From positions 1 to 20,714 of the forward strand of contig CAYUIG010000052.1 of NCBI GenBank assembly GCA_964444685.1: a stretch of DNA of 20,714 nucleotides, given 5' to 3'. The translations under genes were made by a program, and so were the position numbers. This stretch comes from CAYUIG01 sp964444685. GTDB taxonomy: Bacteria > Gemmatimonadota > Gemmatimonadetes > Longimicrobiales > RSA9. The number at the start of each line of letters is the position of its first letter. Within the stretch, counting starts at the first letter, position 1. Of the stretch, positions 15,457 through 20,714 are shown piece after piece. The notes under the pieces are model-generated. The model was not told the DNA's origin, ran no database searches, and was given only the letters and a program-made list of their open reading frames with translations.

Positions 15457-15943
15457 CGCAGCGCTGGCCGGCCTGGTGCTCCTCGGCGGGTGCATGTACG
15501 GCTTCCGCAGCGACACCGGATTCCCCTCCGACGTCCGCACGCTCTACATCGCGCCGTTCGACAACCGCACGGTCCAGTTCGACCTCGAGCAGCAGCTCTT
15601 CGCCAAACTCCAGGAAGAGCTGCCGCGCGCGCTCGGCGTGCGGCCGGGCGGCGAGGAGGTGGCAGACGCGATCGTCCGCGGTACGATCACCGGCTACACC
15701 GACGTCGCGCAGAACTACCGGCCGGGCGAGCAGGGAACGATCGACGTGGTGCAGCATCAGGTCACCATCGCGATCTCGATCCAGATCATTCACGTCCGGC
15801 AGAACCTGATCCTCTGGGAGTCGTCCAGCCTGAACGGCCGCGGCGAATACCGACCCGAGAGCCAGAGCGACGAGGTTGCCCGCAACCTCGCGCTCGAAAG
15901 CCTCGTCCAGCAGATCGTCGACGGGGCCCAGTCGCAGTGGTGA
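15410..15943 (+). CDS. lptE: LPS-assembly lipoprotein LptE
   Basis: LptE plugs the LptD barrel and inserts LPS in the outer leaflet. The 177-residue product has a lipoprotein signal with lipobox LGGC (Cys28), immediately followed by MYGFRSDTGFPSDVRTLYIAPFDN, the characteristic LptE opening. It continues with FDLEQQLFAKLQEEL, an alpha helix, and a central strand pair ending in the ILWESSSLNGRGEY segment common to the family. AGGAAG at 15401-15406 sits just ahead of ATG 15410, which supports this start although it overlaps the upstream lipoprotein gene. LptD is not in the window. The GC-rich context and overlap suggest a shared transcript with the upstream outer-membrane genes. Confidence 0.88.
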   Translation: MKWMDFRRIPGHRVASAALAGLVLLGGCMYGFRSDTGFPSDVRTLYIAPFDNRTVQFDLEQQLFAKLQEELPRALGVRPGGEEVADAIVRGTITGYTDVAQNYRPGEQGTIDVVQHQVTIAISIQIIHVRQNLILWESSSLNGRGEYRPESQSDEVARNLALESLVQQIVDGAQSQW

Positions 15944-15971
15944 CCTCAACTTCGAAGTCTACGGAATCCCG

Positions 15972-17321
15972 ATGACACGCCGGATCGTCATGGCGCTGGC
16001 GCTCCTCGCCCTCACCGCGCTTCCCGTCGCGGGCCAGGGACACGAGGGCGTGCGGCCCGAGCATTTCTTCCTGATCATCGCCGCGATCCTCGCGGCCGCG
16101 AAAATCTTCGGTGAACTCGCCGAACGCATGGGCCAGCCCTCGGTACTCGGTGAGCTGGTGGCCGGCGTCGTCCTCGGCGGATCCGTGCTGGGCGTCATTC
16201 CCACGGATGGTTCCGCTGCCTCGGTGATCGAGCTGCTGCGCGAAGTCGGCGTCGCAATCCTGCTCTTCGAGATCGGCCTCGAGACCGACCTGCGCGAGAT
16301 GTTCCGCGTGGGCGGCTCCGCCATCACCGTCGCGGTCGTCGGCGTGGTCGCGCCTTTCGCGCTCGGCTTCCTCTACTGGATGGCGTTCCACCCGGCGATC
16401 GGCGTGCACGCACCCGGCATCAGCGACACCATGGTCGCCATCTTCGTCGGCGCCACGCTGACCGCGACGTCCGTCGGCATCACCGCACGCGTCCTCACCG
16501 ACATCGGCCGCATTCATACGAAGGAAGCGCGCGTCATCATCGGCGCTGCGGTCGTCGACGACGTGCTCGGCCTGGTGATCCTCGCCATCGTCAGCGGCCT
16601 CGCCGCCGGCGCGACGCCCACGGTGTTCGGGATCGTCGGCAAGTTCGCCATCGCCGCCGGCTTCCTCGTCGCCGCCGTGATCGTCGGCAACCTGGTCGCA
16701 CCGCACGTGTTCCGCGTCATCGACATGATGCGCGTGCGCGGTGTACTCCTCGCGATGGCCTTTGCCATGGCACTCGTCTTCGCCGCCGCTGCGGGGCTCG
16801 CGGGTTCCGCCATGATCATCGGCAGCTTCGCCGCCGGCATCGTGCTGAGCTCGACCAACCAGTTCGACCTCATCACCGAGCAGATCAAGCCGGTGGCCGA
16901 CATCTTCACCCCCATCTTCTTCGTCTCCGTCGGCGCGCTCGTCGACATCACCCTCTTCCTGCCATGGAGCCCGAACTTCAACGCCGGCGTGCTCGGCGTG
17001 GGCGGCGCACTCCTGATCATCGCGATCATCGGCAAGGTCGTGAGCGGCTACGCCGTCGGCTGGGGAAGCAGCAACCGGATGAGCCACCTCGCGATCGGCG
17101 TGGGCATGATGCCGCGCGGCGAGGTCGGGCTGATCTTCGCCGCCATCGGCATGAGCCGCGGCATCCTCTCGTCGGAGGTCTACAGCGCGATCCTTGTCAT
17201 GGTCATCCTGACGACCTTCCTCGCGCCGCCGCTCCTCAAGCCCGTGTTCGCGCGCGGCGTCGCCGCGGATCCGGCGACGAAGGAGCCCACCGGCGTTCCG
17301 GCGGCACACGCGGAGTCGTGA
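15972..17321 (+). CDS. CPA2-type cation/proton antiporter (KefB/Na+/H+ exchanger family)
   Basis: The start is ATG 15972, with GGAA at 15963-15966, giving 449 residues. The N-terminus (MTRRIVMALALLALTALPVAGQG) looks like a signal peptide or an extra helix, followed by roughly 12 membrane segments. The conserved Asp pair D196-D197 in VVDDVLGL matches the ion-binding site of CPA antiporters, and PRGEVGLIF (E384) matches the later conserved motif. HFFLIIAAILAAAKIFGELAERMGQPSVLGELVAGVVLG is the standard CPA2 opening helix pair. It exchanges H+ for a monovalent cation across the inner membrane; ion choice (Na+ or K+) is not readable. No regulatory NAD-binding (RCK) domain follows. It sits 28 bases after lptE, the largest gap in the run. 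Confidence 0.93.
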   Translation: MTRRIVMALALLALTALPVAGQGHEGVRPEHFFLIIAAILAAAKIFGELAERMGQPSVLGELVAGVVLGGSVLGVIPTDGSAASVIELLREVGVAILLFEIGLETDLREMFRVGGSAITVAVVGVVAPFALGFLYWMAFHPAIGVHAPGISDTMVAIFVGATLTATSVGITARVLTDIGRIHTKEARVIIGAAVVDDVLGLVILAIVSGLAAGATPTVFGIVGKFAIAAGFLVAAVIVGNLVAPHVFRVIDMMRVRGVLLAMAFAMALVFAAAAGLAGSAMIIGSFAAGIVLSSTNQFDLITEQIKPVADIFTPIFFVSVGALVDITLFLPWSPNFNAGVLGVGGALLIIAIIGKVVSGYAVGWGSSNRMSHLAIGVGMMPRGEVGLIFAAIGMSRGILSSEVYSAILVMVILTTFLAPPLLKPVFARGVAADPATKEPTGVPAAHAES

Positions 17322-18265
17322 CGCTCGTCCTCGCATCCCGGGGCAGTGCGCTGGCGCTTCGGCAGGCGGAGGTCGTGCGCGCACAGCTCCGGGAGCGCAG
17401 GGTCGCCGTCGACATCCGCGTGGTGCGCACCACCGGTGACTGGACGGACGCACCGCTTGCGGCGGTGGGGACGACCGGAATCTTCACGAAGGAAGTGGAC
17501 CTCGCCGTGCTCGAGGGCCGCGCCGACCTCGCCCTGCACTCGCTCAAGGACCTGCCCACGGACACGACCGAAGGTCTGGTGATCGGGGCGGTCCCTGCGC
17601 GTGAGGATCCACGCGACGTCTTCGTTCCGGCACCCGGCCGTCCGAACGTGCTCGCCGAGCTGCCACCCGGTGCGCGCGTGGGCACGAGCTCGCTGCGCCG
17701 GCGTGCACTGCTGCGCGAACTGCGGCCCGACCTCGAGGTTCACGAGCTGCGCGGCAACCTTGATACGCGGCTCGAGCGCGTAGCCGCCGGCGAGCTGGAC
17801 GGCGCGGTCGTCGCACGCGCCGGACTCCGCCGCATCGGCCGCGACGATGTCATCGGCGAGACCATGGATCCCATCGAGTGGGTGCCCGCACCGGGACAGG
17901 GCGCCCTCGCGATCGTCGCACGCGCGGGTGATGATGCCGTCCTCTCGGCGATCGCTGCACTCGATGACTCCGGGGCCCGTGCGGAGACCGCGGCGGAGCG
18001 CGCGTTCCTCCACGAGCTGCGCGGCGGCTGTCAGGTACCCGTCGGTGCGGTTGCGCGCGCCAGCGGTGGACGCGTTGCACTGCGCGGGCTGATCGCACCA
18101 CTCGATGGCGTGGGTGCGCTGCGCGGCGATGCTTCCGGTGACACGGGCGCGGCCGAGGATCTCGGTCGCGAGCTCGCGGCCGAGATGCTCCGCTCGGGCG
18201 GCGCGGAGATTCTCGCGGCCGTACGCGCACACACGGCACCGCTGCCACGCGCGACCGCACCATGA
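17318..18265 (+). CDS. hemC: Porphobilinogen deaminase (hydroxymethylbilane synthase)
   Basis: HemC condenses four porphobilinogen molecules to hydroxymethylbilane in haem synthesis, in the cytosol. The 315-residue product has ASRGSALALRQA, catalytic Asp78 in HSLKDLPT, GTSSLRRRA, ELRGNLDTRL, and the dipyrromethane-cofactor cysteine C238 in GGCQVPVGA. The length fits the family. The start is GTG 17318, overlapping the antiporter stop (GTGA), and it begins directly with VTLVLASRGS as expected. No other hem gene is near; hemC here is embedded in a mixed housekeeping run. The stop overlaps the next gene's ATG. Confidence 0.97.
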   Translation: MTLVLASRGSALALRQAEVVRAQLRERRVAVDIRVVRTTGDWTDAPLAAVGTTGIFTKEVDLAVLEGRADLALHSLKDLPTDTTEGLVIGAVPAREDPRDVFVPAPGRPNVLAELPPGARVGTSSLRRRALLRELRPDLEVHELRGNLDTRLERVAAGELDGAVVARAGLRRIGRDDVIGETMDPIEWVPAPGQGALAIVARAGDDAVLSAIAALDDSGARAETAAERAFLHELRGGCQVPVGAVARASGGRVALRGLIAPLDGVGALRGDASGDTGAAEDLGRELAAEMLRSGGAEILAAVRAHTAPLPRATAP

Positions 18266-18738
18266 ACGGATTCCACGAGAAGCTGCTGACGCGCGAAGAA
18301 GCCGTGCGCCGATTGCGCGCGCCTCGCGAGGGCAGGCTCGTGCTGACGAACGGCTGCTTCGACATCCTGCACCGCGGCCACGTCGAACTGCTGGCGCGCG
18401 CTCGCGAACTGGGCGACATGCTCCTCGTTGCGCTCAACACCGACGACTCCGTGCGCAGACTCAAGGGCGCCGGGCGGCCGATCGTAGGCGAGGAGGATCG
18501 CGGCCTCGTCGTCGCCGCGCTGGAGTCCGTCGATGCGGTCACATTCTTCGACGAGGACACGCCCGCCGAGCTCATTGCCGAGATCGTGCCGGATGTGCTC
18601 GTGAAAGGCGGTGACTACACGCCCGAACGCGTCGTCGGCCGCGACACCGTGGAGCGCGCGGGCGGCCGCGTCGTCATCATTCCGTTCGTGCAGGGGCGCT
18701 CCACGTCCACCCTCATCGACAGGATCCGACGCCTGTGA
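18262..18738 (+). CDS. rfaE2: D-glycero-beta-D-manno-heptose 1-phosphate adenylyltransferase (HldE C-terminal / RfaE2 type)
   Basis: This 158-residue stand-alone nucleotidyltransferase transfers AMP to heptose 1-phosphate to make ADP-heptose for the LPS core. It shows the cytidylyltransferase-fold NGCFDILHRGHVELL with the HxGH signature (HRGH, 37-40), LVALNTDDSVRRLKG, VLVKGGDY and the C-terminal STSTLIDRI that is the second family motif. In enterobacteria this activity is the C-terminal half of the bifunctional HldE; here it is a separate gene, so the heptose-7-phosphate kinase must lie elsewhere. The start is ATG at 18262, overlapping the hemC stop (ATGA). The alternative is a generic nucleotidyltransferase of the same family. 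Confidence 0.9.
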   Translation: MNGFHEKLLTREEAVRRLRAPREGRLVLTNGCFDILHRGHVELLARARELGDMLLVALNTDDSVRRLKGAGRPIVGEEDRGLVVAALESVDAVTFFDEDTPAELIAEIVPDVLVKGGDYTPERVVGRDTVERAGGRVVIIPFVQGRSTSTLIDRIRRL

Positions 18739-19451
18739 ACGTCGTTGCACGCAGCGGCCGCCGCGCCGACGAACCGCGCGCGGTGGTGCTCGAGCCCGGC
18801 AGCGCACCGTACGCCGAGGGATCGTGTCTGATCTCGACGGGAAGAACGCGCGTGCTGTGCACCGCATCGGTCGACGAGACCGTGCCGCCCTGGAAGAAGG
18901 GCACACCCGGCGGCTGGGTGACCGCGGAGTACGCGATGCTGCCACGCGCCACCCAGCAGCGCACGGGCCGCGAGCGCGGCCGCGTCGGCGGTCGCACACA
19001 GGAGATCCAGCGACTCATCGGCCGCTCGCTGCGCGCCGCGATCGACCTCGATGCGCTCGGCGAACGCACCATCCTCATCGACTGCGATGTCATCGTCGCG
19101 GATGGCGGCACGCGCACGGCCGCGATCACCGGTGCCGCGGTGGCGCTCCGTCAGGCGTGCGACTGGCTGGTGCGCGAAGGACGGCTCGCGCGGTCGCCGA
19201 TGCGCGAGTGGGTCGCCGCCGTGTCCGTCGGCGTCGTCGGCGGCGAACCGCGCATCGACCTCGAGTACGCCGAGGATGTCGCCGCGGACGTCGACATGAA
19301 TCTCGTCGCACTCGAGTCCGGACGACTCGTCGAAGTGCAGGGCACGGCCGAGCGCGGCAGCTTCGGCCGCGATGAACTCGACCGCCTCATCGACCTCGGT
19401 CTCCATGGCATCCGCAGGCTCATCGAGCAGCAGCGCCGCGCGCTCGACTGA
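18735..19451 (+). CDS. rph: Ribonuclease PH
   Basis: RNase PH trims tRNA 3' ends phosphorolytically. The 238-residue product carries the family blocks in order: RSGRRADEPR, CLISTGRTRVLCTASVD, GWVTAEYAMLPRAT, the RGRVGGRTQEIQRLIGRSLRA helix, and TILIDCDVIVADGGTRTAAITGA with active-site acidic residues. The length is normal. The start is GTG 18735, overlapping the preceding stop (GTGA). rph followed by rdgB is a common gene pair in bacteria. Its presence just upstream of four tRNA genes that lack encoded CCA is a sensible functional neighbourhood, but the link is inference. Confidence 0.97.
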   Translation: MNVVARSGRRADEPRAVVLEPGSAPYAEGSCLISTGRTRVLCTASVDETVPPWKKGTPGGWVTAEYAMLPRATQQRTGRERGRVGGRTQEIQRLIGRSLRAAIDLDALGERTILIDCDVIVADGGTRTAAITGAAVALRQACDWLVREGRLARSPMREWVAAVSVGVVGGEPRIDLEYAEDVAADVDMNLVALESGRLVEVQGTAERGSFGRDELDRLIDLGLHGIRRLIEQQRRALD

Positions 19452-20061
19452 ACCGCTCCTCCTCGCCACGCGCAGCGCCGACAAGGCCCGCGAGATCCGC
19501 GAGATCCTCCGGGTCGTGGGCATGGAAGTACGCACCCTCGACGAGCTCGGCGTTGCACCGGATCCAGAAGAGGACGCCATCGAATCCGAAGCGACGTTTC
19601 GCGGCAACGCACTCGCGAAAGCCCGCTACTTCCACGCGCGCACCGGGCTCGCCACGCTCGCCGATGACTCCGGCATCGCCGTCGACGCACTGGGCGGCGC
19701 ACCCGGCGTCTTTTCACGTCGATTCTCCGGCGCCGACCTCACCGGCATCCAGCTCGACCTCGCCAACAATCGCACGCTGCTCGACGCACTGCGGGATGTG
19801 CCGGAGGAGAATCGTGGTGCGCAGTATCTCTGCGCTGCCGCGCTCGTAGCGAGCGAACGCGCGCCGCTCGTCGCCATCGGTTCCACGCGCGGGCGCCTGC
19901 TGAAGGAGCCGCGCGGACACGGCGGCTTCGGCTACGATCCGCTCTTCTTCATTCCCGCGCTCGGCCGCACGTTCGCCGAAGTGGACTCCATCACCAAGCA
20001 CCGTCTCAGCCACCGCGGACGCGCGTTCCGCGCACTCGCCGCAGCACTCGTCGAGGGTTGA
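19405..20061 (+). CDS. rdgB: Non-canonical purine NTP pyrophosphatase (RdgB/HAM1)
   Basis: RdgB hydrolyses dITP, ITP and XTP to monophosphates to keep the nucleotide pool clean. The 218-residue product shows LLLATRSADK (K27) at the N-terminus, LADDSGIAVDALGGAPGVFSR (D87, D88), and GGFGYDPLF followed by KHRLSHRGRA. These are the substrate- and metal-binding motifs of the family. The start is uncertain: the core begins at LLLATRS, and the in-frame starts are ATG 19405 or ATG 19372, both inside rph. I use 19405, which gives a 47-base overlap and a Ser-rich leader of about 16 residues. The stop TGA at 20059-20061 lies inside the -35 box of the tRNA promoter. Confidence 0.95.
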   Translation: MASAGSSSSSAARSTEPLLLATRSADKAREIREILRVVGMEVRTLDELGVAPDPEEDAIESEATFRGNALAKARYFHARTGLATLADDSGIAVDALGGAPGVFSRRFSGADLTGIQLDLANNRTLLDALRDVPEENRGAQYLCAAALVASERAPLVAIGSTRGRLLKEPRGHGGFGYDPLFFIPALGRTFAEVDSITKHRLSHRGRAFRALAAALVEG

Positions 20062-20086
20062 CCCTCCATTCTCGCCCCGCTAGTTT
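20058..20086 (+). promoter_or_regulatory. Promoter for the tRNA cluster
   Basis: TTGACC at 20058-20063 and TAGTTT at 20081-20086 are separated by exactly 17 bases, a sigma-70-type arrangement. Transcription would start near 20093, a few bases before tRNA-Pro. The -35 box contains the rdgB stop codon. No terminator is visible between rdgB and this site. Confidence 0.65.
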
Positions 20087-20099
20087 TCTTTGCTCCCGG

Positions 20100-20173
20100 C
20101 GGGGCGTGGCGCAGCCCGGTAGCGCGCCTGCTTTGGGAGCAGGAGGTCCTCGGTTCGAATCCGAGCGCCCCGA
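20100..20173 (+). tRNA. tRNA-Pro (anticodon TGG)
   Basis: The 74-base cloverleaf has acceptor 20100-20106/20166-20172 with a C1-G72 pair, as in bacterial tRNA-Pro. The anticodon loop is TTTGGGA in the stem CCTGC/GCAGG, with anticodon TGG at 20134-20136. The T loop TTCGAAT is canonical. CCA is not encoded; the sequence continues with CTC. Confidence 0.97.
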
Positions 20174-20183
20174 CTCCGGACTC

Positions 20184-20258
20184 GCGCCCGTAGCTCAGCC
20201 CGGATAGAGCAGCGGCCTTCTAAGCCGCGGGTCATAGGTTCGAATCCTATCGGGCGCG
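20184..20258 (+). tRNA. tRNA-Arg (anticodon TCT)
   Basis: The acceptor pairs 20184-20190 (GCGCCCG) with 20251-20257 and the discriminator is G20258. The anticodon loop is CTTCTAA inside stem GCGGC/GCCGC, with anticodon TCT at 20219-20221, reading AGA/AGG. The T arm is ATAGG-TTCGAAT-CCTAT. CCA is not encoded. Confidence 0.97.
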
Positions 20259-20266
20259 CTGGACAT

Positions 20267-20341
20267 GGTGAGCGTAGCTCAGTTGGTCAGAGCGCCGGAC
20301 TGTGGCTCCGGAGGCCGGGGGTTCAAGTCCCCTCGCTCACC
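20267..20341 (+). tRNA. tRNA-His (anticodon GTG)
   Basis: The acceptor pairs 20268-20274 (GTGAGCG) with 20334-20340. The histidine-specific extra G is encoded at 20267 opposite discriminator C20341. The anticodon loop is CTGTGGC in CCGGA/TCCGG, with anticodon GTG at 20302-20304. CCA is not encoded. Confidence 0.97.
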
Positions 20342-20345
20342 CTCT

Positions 20346-20361
20346 CCGCCCGACCGGGCGG
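20346..20361 (+). other. GC hairpin between tRNA-His and tRNA-Lys
   Basis: CCGCCC and GGGCGG form a six-pair stem around GACC. There is no T-run after it, so it is more likely a spacer structure or processing signal than a terminator. Confidence 0.4.
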
Positions 20362-20377
20362 ATCACAACCAGGTTCC

Positions 20378-20450
<73 letters not shown>

Positions 20451-20453
20451 CTT

Positions 20454-20487
20454 CCGGCCGGGGCACCGCGCTCCGGCCGGCCCCTTT
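20454..20487 (+). terminator. Probable terminator of the tRNA cluster
   Basis: CCGGCCGG at 20454-20461 and again at 20473-20480 form an eight-pair stem with an 11-base loop, followed by CCCCTTT. The T-run is short, so termination may be partial. It lies between tRNA-Lys and the next promoter. Confidence 0.5.
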
Positions 20488-20514
20488 CCGAGCGATTTCG
20501 GTCGCGGCGAGGGG

Positions 20515-20543
20515 TTGACGCGACAACGGATGTTTGGTAACTT
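20515..20543 (+). promoter_or_regulatory. rRNA-operon-type promoter
   Basis: TTGACG at 20515-20520, a 17-base spacer and TAACTT at 20538-20543 form a good sigma-70 promoter. Transcription would begin near 20550, just ahead of the leader hairpin and the boxA-like sequence. It is not followed by an open reading frame in this window. Confidence 0.65.
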
Positions 20544-20552
20544 GCTTTGCTG

Positions 20553-20592
20553 CGCCGGTGTTGTCCTGCCGGCGTGACTCTGCTGTTTGAAA
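20553..20592 (+). promoter_or_regulatory. boxB-like hairpin and boxA-like antitermination site
   Basis: CGCCGG (20553-20558) pairs with CCGGCG (20569-20574) around ten bases. Seven bases later TGCTGTTTGAAA (20581-20592) resembles the rrn boxA consensus TGCTCTTTAACA. A hairpin followed by boxA is the order seen in rRNA leaders, where NusB/NusE bind boxA. The match is by eye. Confidence 0.6.
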
Positions 20593-20623
20593 ATCGAGGT
20601 CGAGGTTGTTCGGGCGGACCCCC

Positions 20624-20714
20624 GCGGAGGGCACTGCTTCCCTCCGCCATTGGGGACCGAAAAGCAGATTCCGAACGTGAACGATCACGTTCATTCAGAG
20701 CTGATTGGATTCTT
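20624..20714 (+). other. Structured rRNA leader, open at the window edge
   Basis: Two perfect hairpins lie here: GCGGAGGG/CCCTCCGC (20624-20631/20640-20647) and GAACGTGA/TCACGTTC (20673-20680/20685-20692). With the boxA-like site upstream they look like a pre-16S leader that forms processing stems. The mature 16S 5' end is not visible before 20714; its presence just downstream is inferred. Confidence 0.5.

Noticed and set aside
15786..17453. Minus-strand open frame opposite the antiporter
   Set aside because: Its Asp/His/Ala-rich repetitive composition is the antisense image of hydrophobic helices in the antiporter.

Overview
This window is a dense, clearly GC-rich bacterial chromosome segment with no mobile elements or CRISPR array. 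The gene content suggests a diderm of the Gemmatimonadota or a nearby phylum. There are LPS genes (LpxH-like, LptE, HldE nucleotidyltransferase), many lipoproteins and a C-terminal outer-membrane barrel, and a DUF5683-like secreted protein. The taxonomic call is inference; no rRNA body lies in the window.

Layout. (1) Positions 3-914: 3' part of ettA, followed two bases later by a selenocysteine tRNA gene (selC, 917-1013). (2) 911-2566, minus strand: a polytopic GT-C-like membrane protein whose reading frame runs antisense through all of selC. (3) 2695-5062, plus strand: lipid kinase, DUF5683-like protein and glutamate racemase, with start/stop overlaps. (4) 5044-5790, minus strand: LpxH-like metallophosphoesterase, overlapping the murI tail. 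(5) 5877-20061, plus strand: twelve genes with gaps of at most 28 bases. They are an animal-type deoxyribose-phosphate aldolase, a two-domain ALDH16-type aldehyde dehydrogenase, a YbgC-like thioesterase, a HEAT-repeat/cyclophilin lipoprotein, a metallopeptidase-like/TolB-propeller/outer-membrane-barrel fusion, a small lipoprotein, LptE, a CPA2 antiporter, HemC, HldE-type nucleotidyltransferase, RNase PH and RdgB. (6) 20058-20480: a tRNA cluster Pro(TGG)-Arg(TCT)-His(GTG)-Lys(CTT), with its own promoter overlapping the rdgB stop and a terminator-like hairpin at the end. (7) 20515-20714: an rRNA-type promoter and leader with boxB-like and boxA-like elements, presumably leading to 16S rRNA just outside the window.

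How the genes fit together. DeoC should release acetaldehyde from deoxyribose 5-phosphate, and the adjacent ALDH16-type enzyme is a plausible acetaldehyde oxidase. The genes from 9267 to 15943 look like an envelope module: a secreted prolyl isomerase lipoprotein, a large outer-membrane protein, a second lipoprotein and LptE. The last part of the run is housekeeping (haem, heptose activation, tRNA 3' processing, nucleotide-pool cleaning). The most interesting items are the peptidase-propeller-barrel fusion coupled to a HEAT-cyclophilin lipoprotein, the animal-like deoC/ALDH16 pair, and selC with a protein-coding frame running antisense through it.
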